Positions 16,671-26,383 of a stretch of 38,558 bases of DNA are shown here, piece after piece. The DNA is from an uncultured Silvanigrella sp. (lineage in GTDB: Bacteria; Bdellovibrionota_B; Oligoflexia; Silvanigrellales; Silvanigrellaceae). Below the pieces are notes generated by a model. That model made no database searches. It saw only the letters and a program-made list of their open reading frames with translations, and was not told the origin of the DNA. The translations under genes and the position numbers were made by a program. The stretch covers positions 1 through 38,558 of the forward strand of contig CAIZJW010000314.1 of NCBI GenBank assembly GCA_903933385.1, read 5' to 3'. Each line of letters starts with the position of its first letter. The first letter of the stretch is position 1.

Positions 16671-17292
16671 AAAAATCGTAGAACGTTTCAAGCGTCAGCC
16701 TTTTTTGTGGGCGGCAGTCATGTGTATGCTTGTTATCACTGTGCTTACCCCACTCACTCGACGAGTTCCTCAACCACCGCCGGTTTTGGGCGAAGTTCCG
16801 CAGTTCACCCTGACGAATGAGAACAACCTACCGTTTGGCTCTCAACAGCTTGCCGGAAAAGCTTATGTTGCGAGTTTTGTTTTCACACGCTGCAAAACAT
16901 TCTGCCCAATTATCTTTCAACATCTCAAAAGTCTTCAGGAGCGAATTCAAATCGCGAAGCTGCCTCTTACGATTGTCAGTTTTACAGTTGATCCAGATCA
17001 CGACACGCCTGACATTCTGAAAACTCAGGCAACAGCACTTTCCGCAGACCCGCAAACTTGGACGTTTCTCACATCCGAAAGATCCACCATGGTCAAATTA
17101 GTGGAAGGCGGATTCATGCTAGGAATGGGTGAAGCAACAATGAGTGGTGAATTGATGGACATCGCCCATGCTCAAAAGCTTGTGCTGGTGGATGCGACTG
17201 GAAAAATCCGAGGCTTCTACGATGCCACTTCTGCAGGCATCGATGAGACGTTTGCGCGGGCTGAAGCCATTGCCGGCGAGTCATTCTTCTGA
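16663..17292 (+). CDS. Sco1/SenC/PrrC-type copper chaperone
   Basis: The 209-residue protein has one N-terminal membrane anchor (about residues 14-32) and a thioredoxin-like domain in the periplasm. The copper-binding CKTFC motif (Cys77, Cys81) and the distal His169 (MDIAHAQKL) are all present, as required for Cu delivery to the CuA centre of cytochrome oxidase subunit II. A VDPDHDTPDIL block is characteristic of Sco proteins. It is the last gene of the ctaB-ABC-sco group. A second Sco-like gene lies downstream in the oxidase operon, so the two may differ in task (copper carrier or disulfide reductase). Confidence 0.92.
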   Translation: MFEKIVERFKRQPFLWAAVMCMLVITVLTPLTRRVPQPPPVLGEVPQFTLTNENNLPFGSQQLAGKAYVASFVFTRCKTFCPIIFQHLKSLQERIQIAKLPLTIVSFTVDPDHDTPDILKTQATALSADPQTWTFLTSERSTMVKLVEGGFMLGMGEATMSGELMDIAHAQKLVLVDATGKIRGFYDATSAGIDETFARAEAIAGESFF

Positions 17293-17504
17293 CCACTCAA
17301 TCACATTCCAACAAACTAGACTAAGCTCACCCAGCATCATGATTCAGATCAACTGAGCCAAGAAAATTTCTCAAGCGATTGTTTTGATGCGAGACTTGCT
17401 CACGTAAGCTGGATGAACTAGAGAATGCGCGCAACGGGGTGAAAGTGTTCAACCCCGCCTAGTGTGTTTTCGTGTGTCAAACCCTCATGAATGAAGGTGA
17501 TAGA
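17293..17504 (+). promoter_or_regulatory. Leader region of the alternative complex III operon
   Basis: This is the only sizeable gap (about 210 bases) in a run of coupled genes, so a promoter for the respiratory operon is likely here. A weak candidate is TTGCTC at 17396-17401, then 17 bases, then TAGAGA at 17419-17424. It is followed by a hairpin at 17435-17457 listed separately. No convincing gene is seen in the gap. Confidence 0.35.
17435..17457 (+). terminator. Hairpin in the leader of the act operon
   Basis: CGGGGT-GAA pairs with TTC-A-ACCCCG around an AGTG loop: nine base pairs with one bulged A. A TTTT stretch lies ten bases beyond, so it may be a weak terminator for the ctaB-sco operon or an attenuator. 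It stands just upstream of the actA start. Confidence 0.4.
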
Positions 17505-18152
17505 GTGACACCCATTTTTCCGAAGTGGACCAATCAAATCCCAACAATGGTTGCGGTTGGTGCCCCAATTGCTCTTGTTAGTGTTGTTCTTTTCATTTGG
17601 TACTTTTTCTCCCCTAAATGGACGGATGTAGGCTACACGCCGAAGCAGCCTGTGGCGTTCAGTCACCAGCTTCATGCCGGACAAATGGGAATGGACTGCC
17701 GCTATTGCCACAGCACCGTTGAGCGTGCCGCTTTTGCTGCAATCCCGCCCACAGAAACATGCATGGGTTGCCACAGCATGGTTCAAGCAAAGAGCCCGCG
17801 CTTGCAGCTTGTGCGTGAATCGTATCAATCCGGTAAGCCAATTGAGTGGGTGAAGGTGCACATGCTTCCAGAGCATGCCCACTTCAATCACTCTATCCAT
17901 GTCAGCTCAGGTGTGAATTGCGCCTCGTGTCATGGTCGCATCGATCAAATGAAAGTGGTTGGTCAAACTCAACCACTCAGCATGGGATGGTGTCTCGATT
18001 GCCATCGCAATCCTACACCTAATCTCGTTCCCAAAGATCAGGTGACGAACCTGGCCTACGATCCTGCGAAAGAAGGTTACGTGCCAGAGAAAGATCCACA
18101 CCGCCAACGTGGTGTGAATCCTCCACAACACTGCTCTGGTTGCCACTACTGA
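17505..18152 (+). CDS. actA: Alternative complex III subunit A, pentahaem cytochrome c
   Basis: The protein has about 215 residues, an N-terminal membrane anchor (VAVGAPIALVSVVLFIWYF) and five CXXCH haem sites in order: CRYCH, CMGCH, CASCH, CLDCH and CSGCH. This number and spacing match ActA of alternative complex III, which passes electrons from the quinol site towards the oxidase. I favour the GTG at 17505 (MTPIFPKWTN...), four bases after AAGGTGA. An ATG at 17487 and a GTG at 17472 are in frame and possible. The order actA-actB-actC-actD-actE-actF that follows confirms the assignment. Confidence 0.92.
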   Translation: MTPIFPKWTNQIPTMVAVGAPIALVSVVLFIWYFFSPKWTDVGYTPKQPVAFSHQLHAGQMGMDCRYCHSTVERAAFAAIPPTETCMGCHSMVQAKSPRLQLVRESYQSGKPIEWVKVHMLPEHAHFNHSIHVSSGVNCASCHGRIDQMKVVGQTQPLSMGWCLDCHRNPTPNLVPKDQVTNLAYDPAKEGYVPEKDPHRQRGVNPPQHCSGCHY

Positions 18153-18182
18153 ACAAAAGTCTTGAACCTGGGGAATGCACAC

Positions 18183-21100
18183 ATGCAGTCTGAAAATAAT
18201 CAGGAAAAGAGCGGCAAAAAATATTGGCGTAGCCTGGAAGAAATGGCTGAGTCTCCTGAGCTGCTCGCTCGAATGAAGAATGAATTTCCATCCGGCGCTG
18301 CCGAATTTGAAGTGACACCTGGTGTCGACCGTCGTTCCTTTTTGGGAATTATCGGTGCATCTGCTGCATTTGCAGGGTTAACATCAACAGCAGGCTGTAT
18401 CCGTAAGCCCTCTGAAAAAATCCTTCCCTACAACAAGCGCCCCGAAGAGCTCGTTGAAGGTAAGCCGCAGTTCTATGCATCTGCAGGCCGCTTTGGGGGC
18501 AGTGTTTTCGGACTCCTCGTTACAAGCTACGAGGGGCGTCCTACAAAAATCGACGGCAACCCCTCTCATCCAATGAGTTTGGGCGCAACAAATACGTTTG
18601 CTCAGGCCGCTATTCTCGACGTCTACGATCCCGACCGCAGTCAGTCCGTTCTCAAAAACGGCAAGTCTGTCGAGGCGACTCGTACGACTCTGAAGTCCTT
18701 GAAAGCAGCGCTTGCAGCAGCGAGCGCTGAACTGAAAGCAAACGGCACAAGTGGTCAGGGTGTTGCACTTCTCATGGAAGCAGCGCCTTCCCCAACACTC
18801 ATCGGCCTCGTTCGTGACTTTCAGGTTGCATTTCCGAAAGCAACTTTAGCCATCCATGATCCTGCGATGCGTTGGCAGGAAACTGCAGCTCTTGACTCAA
18901 TGGGCTTCAAAAACGCACAGCTGTTTTATCGCCTCGAAGAGGCCGATGTACTTGCAATGTTTGATGCCGATCCTCTTGGCATTGAGGGCGATGTTGTTCG
19001 CAACTCAAAAATGTTTGCAGCAAAGCGCAGAAGCGTCGACGAGTCGAAAACAATGTCGCGCCTCTATGTTGTTGAGTCAGCTTTCACAAACACGGGTGTT
19101 GTTGCCGACCACCGTTTGAGCTTGCGCAGTTCTGCTATGGGTGAAGCACTTTTAGCACTCGCATCTGAACTATCTTCGCAAGGGCTCGCTCTTCCTGCAG
19201 AGATTGTTGCTCGCAGCAAACAAATCTCAAGCCCGAACGAAAAATGGCTCAAAGCTCTCGCAACCGACCTCCTGCTCAACAAGGGCAAGAGCTTGGTCAT
19301 GGTGGGACAAAGCCAGCGTGCATGGATCCACTCCATCGCGTTCGCCATCAACTCTGCACTTGGAAATCTCGGACAAAGCGTTGTCGTTCGCTCAAGCAAT
19401 TTGCCAGCGGCAGTTTCTTTGGCTGAACTGACCACCGAAATGAACCGAGGCTCTATCCAGGCTCTGGTCATTTTGGATGCTAACCCCGTTTACACATCTG
19501 CGGCCGACCTCGAGTTCTCTGAGGCTCTCAAGAAGGTCAAAACAAGCATACATTTGGGTTACCACGCCGATGAAACGGCAGTTGCTTGCTCAATGCACTT
19601 CCCCCGCAGCCACTCTCTTGAGAGTTGGGGCGATCTCGTCAGCACCGACGGTACGGCATCTATTGTTCAGCCCGTCATCGAGCCCCTCTTCGCTTCGCTC
19701 AGCGATGTAGAGTTCCTTGCTGGTCTTCTTGGTGTGAGCAAAAATTCTTATGAGCTTGTTCAGGCCCAATGGAAGAAGTCGACACCATCTGACTTCGATT
19801 CCTCTTGGCGGCGCTGGCTGCACGATGGAGTTGTTAAAGGAACCATTGGTGAAACCCTCACGGCTAAAGCTGACTTCAGCAAGCTTGCGCAACAGCTCGC
19901 AGGGCTCGGTGCATCACCGACTCCTACGGCTTCGCAAATGGAACTCCGACTGACCCTCGACCGTAGCGTCTTCGATGGACGTTACACGAACAATGCGTGG
20001 CTTCAGGAAATTCCTGATTCAGTGACTAAGCTCACTTGGGACAACGCAGCACTGCTCAGCCCTAAAACGGCCAAAGAGAAGGGCATAAAAACAGGCGACT
20101 TCGTAGAAATCAAAGTCAAACAGGACAAAGAGCGTTCTCTGAAAATTGCCGCTTATGTTGTTCCTGGAATTGCTGAAAACACTGTTGTTGTTTCGCTCGG
20201 CTATGGCCGCTCTTTCAATGGCCGTGTTTCCAATGGCACTGGATTCAATGGCTACAGCTTGCTCAGCCGTGAAGACATGTTCTCTTTTGGCGCTGAAGTG
20301 CAACGCACGACTGGAAAATACGAGCTTGCGACAACTCAAGAGCACGGCGTTTCAGACTACCAATACGACACAATGGTTGGCCGCGAAGCAATCACAACTC
20401 GCGGCGTAACCCGCGAAGTCACACTTGCAACACTCAAGGCCGATCCTACCCTCGAAAACACGTTCAAGAAGTTTAATTTGCTTGATCCAAAGATGCACAG
20501 AACATTGCTTTGGACGAAGCCCAATGAAACACGCGGCAATCAGTGGGGAATGGCAATTGACCTTAACTCCTGCACTGGCTGTAATGCTTGTACGGTTGCG
20601 TGCCAGGCGGAAAACAACATTTCGGTGGTAGGCAAGAAGCAAGTTCTGAAGAGCCGCGAAATGCACTGGATTCGTATCGACCGTTACTTCACAGGAAACG
20701 TCGACAATCCAGATTCCATCCAGGCAACATTTCAGCCAATGGCGTGTGCTCACTGCGAAACAGCACCTTGTGAGCAAGTGTGTCCAGTTGCAGCTACGGT
20801 GCACGGCGTAGAAGGTACAAACGACATTGCCTACAACCGATGTATTGGTACTCGCTACTGCGCAAACAACTGTCCATACAAAGTTCGTCGCTTCAATTAC
20901 TTCAATTTCTCGAAGGAAAACGACGAAGCGAATCCACTTTATGCGATGCAGAAAAATCCGCGCGTGACTGTTCGTTTCCGCGGTGTGATCGAGAAGTGCT
21001 CTTATTGCGTGCAGCGCATCAATGCAGCCCGTGTCGAAGCCAAAATTCGGGGAGAAGAAATTCTTCGTGAAGGCTCAGTTGTGACGGCTTGCCAACAAGT

Positions 21101-21284
21101 GTGCCCAACCGACGCTATCACATTCGGTAACCTAGCCGATGATGTTGATAGTCGTGTGAAGCAACTCAAGGCGCTCCCTCGCAACTACGCAGTGCTTTCA
21201 GAGCTTGCTCTTGAGCCGCGTACGACTTTCCTTGCGAAAGTCCGCAATACGAATCCCGAACTTGAACCTTCAACCCAACTCTGA
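18183..21284 (+). CDS. actB: Alternative complex III subunit B, molybdopterin-oxidoreductase-like/iron-sulfur fusion
   Basis: The protein has 1033 residues from the ATG at 18183; the TTG at 18162 is a weaker choice. The opening KYWRSLEE and a Tat-type signal with RRSFLG (Arg50-Arg51), followed by a lipobox-like TAGC with Cys72, are typical of ActB. Residues of roughly 80-740 resemble the molybdopterin oxidoreductase fold, which in known ACIII carries no molybdenum cofactor. The last 300 residues form a ferredoxin-like domain with Cys clusters CTGCNACTVAC, CAHCETAPCEQVCPV, CIGTRYCANNCPYKVRRFNY, CSYCVQRI and CQQVCPT, enough for one [3Fe-4S] and three [4Fe-4S] centres as in characterised ACIII. 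It acts on the periplasmic side and hands electrons from quinol to the haems. Confidence 0.95.
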   Translation: MQSENNQEKSGKKYWRSLEEMAESPELLARMKNEFPSGAAEFEVTPGVDRRSFLGIIGASAAFAGLTSTAGCIRKPSEKILPYNKRPEELVEGKPQFYASAGRFGGSVFGLLVTSYEGRPTKIDGNPSHPMSLGATNTFAQAAILDVYDPDRSQSVLKNGKSVEATRTTLKSLKAALAAASAELKANGTSGQGVALLMEAAPSPTLIGLVRDFQVAFPKATLAIHDPAMRWQETAALDSMGFKNAQLFYRLEEADVLAMFDADPLGIEGDVVRNSKMFAAKRRSVDESKTMSRLYVVESAFTNTGVVADHRLSLRSSAMGEALLALASELSSQGLALPAEIVARSKQISSPNEKWLKALATDLLLNKGKSLVMVGQSQRAWIHSIAFAINSALGNLGQSVVVRSSNLPAAVSLAELTTEMNRGSIQALVILDANPVYTSAADLEFSEALKKVKTSIHLGYHADETAVACSMHFPRSHSLESWGDLVSTDGTASIVQPVIEPLFASLSDVEFLAGLLGVSKNSYELVQAQWKKSTPSDFDSSWRRWLHDGVVKGTIGETLTAKADFSKLAQQLAGLGASPTPTASQMELRLTLDRSVFDGRYTNNAWLQEIPDSVTKLTWDNAALLSPKTAKEKGIKTGDFVEIKVKQDKERSLKIAAYVVPGIAENTVVVSLGYGRSFNGRVSNGTGFNGYSLLSREDMFSFGAEVQRTTGKYELATTQEHGVSDYQYDTMVGREAITTRGVTREVTLATLKADPTLENTFKKFNLLDPKMHRTLLWTKPNETRGNQWGMAIDLNSCTGCNACTVACQAENNISVVGKKQVLKSREMHWIRIDRYFTGNVDNPDSIQATFQPMACAHCETAPCEQVCPVAATVHGVEGTNDIAYNRCIGTRYCANNCPYKVRRFNYFNFSKENDEANPLYAMQKNPRVTVRFRGVIEKCSYCVQRINAARVEAKIRGEEILREGSVVTACQQVCPTDAITFGNLADDVDSRVKQLKALPRNYAVLSELALEPRTTFLAKVRNTNPELEPSTQL

Positions 21285-21298
21285 AGTGGTGAGCGCAC

Positions 21299-22711
21299 AT
21301 GGAAACATCAGTTACGCTTGCGAATCTTGAAGAACACGTCGACAAACGCGCACCCCTCGTATTGGGACGTGAAACGTTTTCTTCCGTGACCGACATCGTT
21401 GCCAGGCCCATGGAAATGGCAACTCCAAAAACATGGTGGATATGCTTCCTCATTGCGCTCTCTGGTTTGGGCGTGTTGGGTGCTGCAATTGCTTACCTCT
21501 TTTGGGAGGGCGTCGGTGTTTGGGGTCTGAACAACCGAGTCGGCTGGGCCTGGGATATTACCAACTTCGTATTTTGGGTTGGTATTGGTCATGCGGGAAC
21601 ACTCATCTCCGCTATTCTGTTTCTATTCCGTCAGAAGTGGCGAACTTCAATTAACCGCGCCGCAGAGGCAATGACGATTTTTGCCGTCATTTGCGCTCTT
21701 ATCTTCCCAGGGATTCACGTTGGTCGTGTTTGGGTTGCCTACTGGCTCTTCCCAATCCCTAACCAAATGGCAATGTGGCCAAACTTCCGTAGCCCTTTGC
21801 TCTGGGACGTGTTCGCGGTCTCAACCTATTTTACGGTTTCAACGCTGTTTTGGTTCGTGGGTCTTATCCCTGACATCGCAACCTTCCGCGACCGCTCAAA
21901 AGGCATTCGCAAATTTGTTTACGGTTTGTTTGCTCTTGGATGGCGCGGCTCGCACAGGCACTGGCTCAACTACGAACGCGCTTACTTAATTCTCGCGGCT
22001 CTCTCGACTCCCCTGGTTTTGTCAGTGCACACCATCGTGAGTTTCGACTTCGCGACCTCGCAACTTCCCGGATGGCACGCAACAATCTTCCCTCCATACT
22101 TCGTTGCAGGGGCAATTTTCTCGGGCTTTGCGATGGTTATCAACCTGATGATCATCTGTCGTTGGGTGTTCAAGCTCGAACACCTCGTAACAATGCGCCA
22201 CTTCGAGAACATGGCAAAAATCATTCTCCTCACAGGATCAATGGTTGGATATGCCTATGCCATGGAATTCTTTATCGCTTGGTATAGCGGTAACCCTTAT
22301 GAGCGTTACATTTTCATCAGCCGTGCTACAGGCCCATACGCTTGGGCTTACTGGACAATGGTTACCTGCAACGTAATCATCCCTCAGCTGTTTTGGGTGC
22401 GTAAAATCCGCACAAACCTCTGGGCACTTTTCATCATTGCGGTGTTTGTGAACATCGGTATGTGGTTCGAGCGATTCGTGATTATCGTCACCTCACTGCA
22501 CCGAACGTTCCTTCCATCTTCGTGGGCCTACTTCAAACCAACTTTCGTTGACATCGCCACGTTCATTGGGTCGTTTGGATTGTTCTTTACCCTCTTCTTG
22601 TTGTTTATTCGCTTCCTTCCCATTGTTGCGATTTCGGAAGTGAAAACAGTGATGCCAGAGGCTGATCCGCACGGTCATGGTCACGACACAAAAGGAGGAG
22701 CACACTCATGA
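21299..22711 (+). CDS. actC: Alternative complex III subunit C, NrfD/PsrC-like quinol-binding membrane protein
   Basis: The 470-residue protein has about ten transmembrane segments and belongs to the NrfD/PsrC family. Blocks such as [32 protein letters not shown] and [36 protein letters not shown] are well conserved in ActC. The family oxidises menaquinol in the membrane and passes electrons to the iron-sulfur subunit. The C-terminal tail is His-rich. The start follows actB by 14 bases and the stop overlaps actD by four bases (ATGA). Confidence 0.95.
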   Translation: METSVTLANLEEHVDKRAPLVLGRETFSSVTDIVARPMEMATPKTWWICFLIALSGLGVLGAAIAYLFWEGVGVWGLNNRVGWAWDITNFVFWVGIGHAGTLISAILFLFRQKWRTSINRAAEAMTIFAVICALIFPGIHVGRVWVAYWLFPIPNQMAMWPNFRSPLLWDVFAVSTYFTVSTLFWFVGLIPDIATFRDRSKGIRKFVYGLFALGWRGSHRHWLNYERAYLILAALSTPLVLSVHTIVSFDFATSQLPGWHATIFPPYFVAGAIFSGFAMVINLMIICRWVFKLEHLVTMRHFENMAKIILLTGSMVGYAYAMEFFIAWYSGNPYERYIFISRATGPYAWAYWTMVTCNVIIPQLFWVRKIRTNLWALFIIAVFVNIGMWFERFVIIVTSLHRTFLPSSWAYFKPTFVDIATFIGSFGLFFTLFLLFIRFLPIVAISEVKTVMPEADPHGHGHDTKGGAHS

Positions 22712-23247
22712 GCCAGAAACAAAATCTCTATGGCGTGCTCGCCGAGTTCCCTTCTCCCGCAGCCGTTTATCATGCGTGTGAAAAGGTTCGGGACAAAGGT
22801 TTCAAACACTGGGATGCACACACACCTTTCCCAGTTCATGGACTTGAAAAAGCCATGGGGTTGAAGCCAAGCAAAATACCTTGGATTGTTCTCGCACTTG
22901 GCCTCACCGGCGCGAGTGGAGGCATGGCACTTCAATGGTGGATTAACACCCAAGCCTATCCTTTGGTTATTTCAGGTAAGCCCTTTTTTAGTTGGCAAGC
23001 ATTTGTGCCGGTTACGTTTGAATTGGGCATTTTGCTTGGAGCATTTGGCGCTGTTTTTGGAATGCTTTTCATCAATCGCTTGCCGATGTGGTACCACTCT
23101 CTGTTTCGCTCTGAGCGATTCGAAAAAGTGACCGACGATAAATTCTTCATTTCTATTGAAGCATGCGACCCAAAATTCGATGCAACTGCGACCTCCAAAA
23201 TGTTGAGCGAACTTGGCGCAACTCATGTGGAATTGGTGGAGCAATGA
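22708..23247 (+). CDS. actD: Alternative complex III subunit D (DUF3341)
   Basis: The 179-residue protein has the ActD layout. An N-terminal soluble part starts [45 protein letters not shown]. Two membrane helices (about residues 55-75 and 98-118) and a short C-terminal soluble domain ending in [12 protein letters not shown] follow. Known ActD is a structural subunit without cofactors. It overlaps actC and actE by four bases each, so the stoichiometry may be set by coupled translation. Confidence 0.93.
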   Translation: MSQKQNLYGVLAEFPSPAAVYHACEKVRDKGFKHWDAHTPFPVHGLEKAMGLKPSKIPWIVLALGLTGASGGMALQWWINTQAYPLVISGKPFFSWQAFVPVTFELGILLGAFGAVFGMLFINRLPMWYHSLFRSERFEKVTDDKFFISIEACDPKFDATATSKMLSELGATHVELVEQ

Positions 23248-23888
23248 AAATGAAAATCTCTGCACAATTTATTTCAAACATAAGCCTGGTAAGCGCAACA
23301 TTCGCTCTTGGGCTTGTTTCAGGTTGCCAAGGCCAGCCTTCGGAAGATCCACCAATCCATCCGAACCTGAACATGGACTTCCAAACAAAATATCGCCCGC
23401 AAAAGAAAAATGAATTTTTTGAAGACGGTCGCGCGATGCGCTCGCCAGTGGCTGGCACACTTGCCCAAGGTGCACTGAAAGAAGATACGGCTCTGCATTA
23501 TGGCAAGAGCGGCGACGCTTTTGTCAGCAAGATTCCAGTACGAATTTCGTTGTCAGTTGTTGAACGCGGACAAGAACGCTACAATATTTATTGCGCTGTT
23601 TGCCATGGCAAAACAGGCCAAGGCAACGGAATTGTCATTCAACGCAATGCCGGAATGCTCAAACCACCGAGCTTCCACGAAGATCGCCTTGTGAACATGC
23701 CTGCAGGGCAAGTCTACGACTCTATTCTCAATGGTGTGCGTGGCAATATGCCCTCGTATGCCTATGCGATTCCCGTTCAAGACCGCTGGGCGATTGTGGC
23801 CTACCTCCAGGCATTGCAATTAAGCCGTCGCGGAACAATCAACGACGTTCCCTCTGACATTGCTGCAGCGAAAGGATGGAAGCGATGA
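23244..23888 (+). CDS. actE: Alternative complex III subunit E, monohaem cytochrome c lipoprotein
   Basis: I start the gene at the ATG at 23244, which overlaps the actD stop. The ORF track begins 27 codons earlier inside actD. The 214-residue product then begins with an export signal and lipobox LVSGC (Cys28). One haem site CAVCH lies at residues 117-121, and a GNMPSYAYAI block may supply the axial Met. In known ACIII, ActE is the terminal monohaem cytochrome that faces the oxidase. It overlaps actF by four bases. Confidence 0.93.
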   Translation: MKMKISAQFISNISLVSATFALGLVSGCQGQPSEDPPIHPNLNMDFQTKYRPQKKNEFFEDGRAMRSPVAGTLAQGALKEDTALHYGKSGDAFVSKIPVRISLSVVERGQERYNIYCAVCHGKTGQGNGIVIQRNAGMLKPPSFHEDRLVNMPAGQVYDSILNGVRGNMPSYAYAIPVQDRWAIVAYLQALQLSRRGTINDVPSDIAAAKGWKR

Positions 23889-25117
23889 GTTCAAACCACG
23901 CAAAAGCCATCAACCCCGTAGATCTCGCACTGCCCCAAACTCACTGGCTTAGCAAATTGCCTGTGATTGCAATTGTTATCGGTGTACTTGCGCTTGTTGG
24001 TGCTTTGGCAATGGCACTTGGCAACCATGAAAAGGTGGAACTCCTTCAGTGGTCTTTCCACACGTCTTATTTGTATTTTTTGAGCATGGCGCTTGGCAGT
24101 CTGTTCTTCGTGCTTGTGCAATTCGCAACACGCGCGGGCTGGTCGGTTGTAGTGCGTCGATTTGCAGAAACTTACGCGGCAACTCTGCCTCTCTTCGCAG
24201 TTCTTTTCATTCCAATGCTTTTTGGTTTCCACAGCCTGTTTCACCACTGGACATCGGAAGAAGCGAAGAGCGATCCTATCATTCAGGCAAAATCAGCCTT
24301 TTTGAATGAGCAATTCTTCACAGTGCGCGGACTTGTTTACGTCATTATCTGGAGTGTTCTCGGAGTTTATTATTATCGAAACTCAACACGCCAAGATGAA
24401 ACCGGCGACAAATCCATCACATCCAAATTGCAGAAATCAAGCTACCCAGGCATTGCCCTGTTCGCTTTAAGCGTCTCTTTTTGCGCTTTCGACTGGATCA
24501 TGTCACTCAATCCCCACTGGTACACAACCATGTTTGGCGTGTACTACTTTGCGGGATGCATCATGGTCGTTTACGCACTCATGCTGCTCACAACCCTCTC
24601 TGTCCGAGGTGGAACCAAAGTTTCCAACTACATTTCGATTGAGCACATTCACGATCTTGGTAAGCTGCTGTTTGGCTTCAATGTGTTCTGGACATACATC
24701 GCCTTCTCGCAATACTTCCTCATCTGGTATGCCAACATTCCCGAAGAAACCGAGTTCTATGCGATGCGCTCCCTCGGTGAACACGGCGCTCATTGGCTGC
24801 CATGGACAATTGCACTGATGGTTGGCCACTTCGTTGTTCCATTCGCTTTCCTGATGTCGCGACACATCAAACGACGCCCTTTGCTTGTTGGACTCGGCGC
24901 TCTTTGGATGCTCGTGATTCATTACGTAGACATCCATTGGCTCATCCGCCCGAACTGGCACAGCGAGCTGAACCACTTTGGTCTCTTCGACGTCCTAACT
25001 TTGGTGGGTATCGGTGGTTTGTTCTTTGGCTTTGCAAGTCTGTTGCTGAAACGTAAGAGCCTGATTCCTCAAAAAGACCCACGTCTGGCGGAATCGCTGG
25101 CATTTGAGAATATGTGA
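23885..25117 (+). CDS. actF: Alternative complex III subunit F, second NrfD-like membrane protein
   Basis: The protein has 410 residues from the ATG at 23885, which overlaps the actE stop like the other gene junctions here; an ATG three codons earlier is also in frame. About ten membrane helices are visible. Blocks FHTSYLYFLSMALGSLFFVLVQFATRAGWSVVVRRFAETYA and FCAFDWIMSLNPHWYTTMFGVYYFAG are typical of ActF. It is the partner of ActC in the membrane arm and may take part in proton movement, which is debated for the family. Confidence 0.94.
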   Translation: MSSNHAKAINPVDLALPQTHWLSKLPVIAIVIGVLALVGALAMALGNHEKVELLQWSFHTSYLYFLSMALGSLFFVLVQFATRAGWSVVVRRFAETYAATLPLFAVLFIPMLFGFHSLFHHWTSEEAKSDPIIQAKSAFLNEQFFTVRGLVYVIIWSVLGVYYYRNSTRQDETGDKSITSKLQKSSYPGIALFALSVSFCAFDWIMSLNPHWYTTMFGVYYFAGCIMVVYALMLLTTLSVRGGTKVSNYISIEHIHDLGKLLFGFNVFWTYIAFSQYFLIWYANIPEETEFYAMRSLGEHGAHWLPWTIALMVGHFVVPFAFLMSRHIKRRPLLVGLGALWMLVIHYVDIHWLIRPNWHSELNHFGLFDVLTLVGIGGLFFGFASLLLKRKSLIPQKDPRLAESLAFENM

Positions 25118-25132
25118 AAGAGGGACGAAACG

Positions 25133-25468
25133 ATGAAAAAAGAAGTCCTTGACCAAAGTCACCAAACAGCAGGCCAAACATCCATTGAGCCTGATAATCT
25201 GCCCGTAAAATCGATCACTGGGGCTCTTGTAGCTCTCATAGTGATCGTGGCTGGAACAATCATTGCCGTGCGCCAGCTCTACTGGTTCACAAGCTCAAAA
25301 CTGGTTCAAACAAATGAGCTCGATGTCCCCAACAAACTGTTGTCGGAATTGAATGCTGCTGACAAAGATCAATTGAGCAATTACGACGTCGTCGACCAGC
25401 AAAAAGGCATTTTCCGACTGCCTATCGATGAAGCCATGAAGCTCTACGTAAAGAAAAACGGCAACTGA
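25133..25468 (+). CDS. Small single-span membrane protein of the ACIII-oxidase cluster
   Basis: The 111-residue protein has one central membrane helix (about residues 29-50, ALVALIVIVAGTIIAV). A soluble C-terminal part ends with GIFRLPIDEAMKLYVKK. The pattern of an Asp-rich segment followed by a 'RLPIDEAM' block is one I associate with small proteins next to ACIII and oxidase genes, but I know of no assigned function. It has no Cys or His pattern for a cofactor. It is flanked closely by actF (15 bases) and the Sco-like gene (18 bases), so it is probably an accessory or assembly subunit. Confidence 0.8.
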   Translation: MKKEVLDQSHQTAGQTSIEPDNLPVKSITGALVALIVIVAGTIIAVRQLYWFTSSKLVQTNELDVPNKLLSELNAADKDQLSNYDVVDQQKGIFRLPIDEAMKLYVKKNGN

Positions 25469-25486
25469 GAGAACTAACGAGGACTC

Positions 25487-26383
25487 ATGCTGAACCCACG
25501 ACACAGACATCATCTCTTTGCCCTCGTGGTAGCGAGTTTGTGTTCTGTGTTGCCTGGTGATTATTTTGGCCTGATGCAGAGTCATGGAGCTTTTGCTCAA
25601 GACACTCCTCCATCGGAGGCGACCCGCCCCGATCTCCAAGTTCCTAAAAAACTCGAAAATGTGACCATCGTTGAAAAGCTCGGAACAATTCTTCCTGCTC
25701 AACAACTTTTCTTTCGCCAGACATCCCAGGGCCCTGCTTTGTCACTCGACCAGCATGTGAAACCCAATTTGCCCACGCTACTCACGTTGAACTACTTCCA
25801 ATGTACTGCTTTGTGTTCGCTTCAGCTCAATGGTTTGGTTGATGGCTTAAAAAAGCTCGACTACCTTCCTGGCCGCGACTTCAACTTAGTCACTGTGAGT
25901 TTCGATGCCCGCAACACACCAGAACTGGCAAAAATGAAGGAAAAAAACTACCTCGAGAGCCTTGGACGACAAGATGCCTCGTGGAAGTTTTTGGTTGGCG
26001 AACAAAAATACATCGACCAAATCACCGATGCTGTTGGCTTCCAATACAAATATGACCAAGAGAGCGATCAATTCGCCCACAGTGCAGCTATTTTCTTTTT
26101 GTCGCCCGACTTCAAAGTTGCACGTTATCTCTATGGCATTCAGTATTCATCACGAGACTTAAAGTTTGCTCTGCTCGACGCCTCCCAAGGACGTTTGGGC
26201 ACAACACTAGAGAAATTGATTCTTAGATGCTTCCACTTCGATGAACTCGCAGGGAAGTACACGCCTATCGCCATGAATTCCATGCGCGTCGCTGGCGTCT
26301 TATTCAGTTTATGCTTATTGATTTTGGTAGTTGTCCTTTTTCGTAAAGAAAAGGCACTTCGTCGCGAGGAGTATGCACAGTGA
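25487..26383 (+). CDS. Sco1/SenC-like protein with C-terminal membrane helix
   Basis: The 298-residue protein begins with an export signal (residues about 9-37). It has a thioredoxin-like domain with the metal-binding motif CTALC (Cys106, Cys110) and a distal His198 in FAHSAAIFF, and ends with a membrane helix near residues 268-287. It is therefore anchored at the opposite end from the upstream Sco protein at 16663. The likely role is maturation of the CuA centre of the oxidase subunit II encoded by the next gene, with which it overlaps by four bases (GTGA). Confidence 0.88.
   Translation: MLNPRHRHHLFALVVASLCSVLPGDYFGLMQSHGAFAQDTPPSEATRPDLQVPKKLENVTIVEKLGTILPAQQLFFRQTSQGPALSLDQHVKPNLPTLLTLNYFQCTALCSLQLNGLVDGLKKLDYLPGRDFNLVTVSFDARNTPELAKMKEKNYLESLGRQDASWKFLVGEQKYIDQITDAVGFQYKYDQESDQFAHSAAIFFLSPDFKVARYLYGIQYSSRDLKFALLDASQGRLGTTLEKLILRCFHFDELAGKYTPIAMNSMRVAGVLFSLCLLILVVVLFRKEKALRREEYAQ

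Noticed and set aside
20352-20804. 150-residue minus-strand ORF
   Set aside because: It is antisense to the iron-sulfur part of actB; the Cys content on the other strand explains the open frame.
18183-21284. Reading the ActB region as a functional molybdenum enzyme
   Set aside because: The gene order and the fused iron-sulfur domain identify alternative complex III, whose ActB is known to lack the molybdenum cofactor.
24503-24976. 157-residue minus-strand ORF
   Set aside because: It is antisense to actF and its composition is that of a shadow frame.
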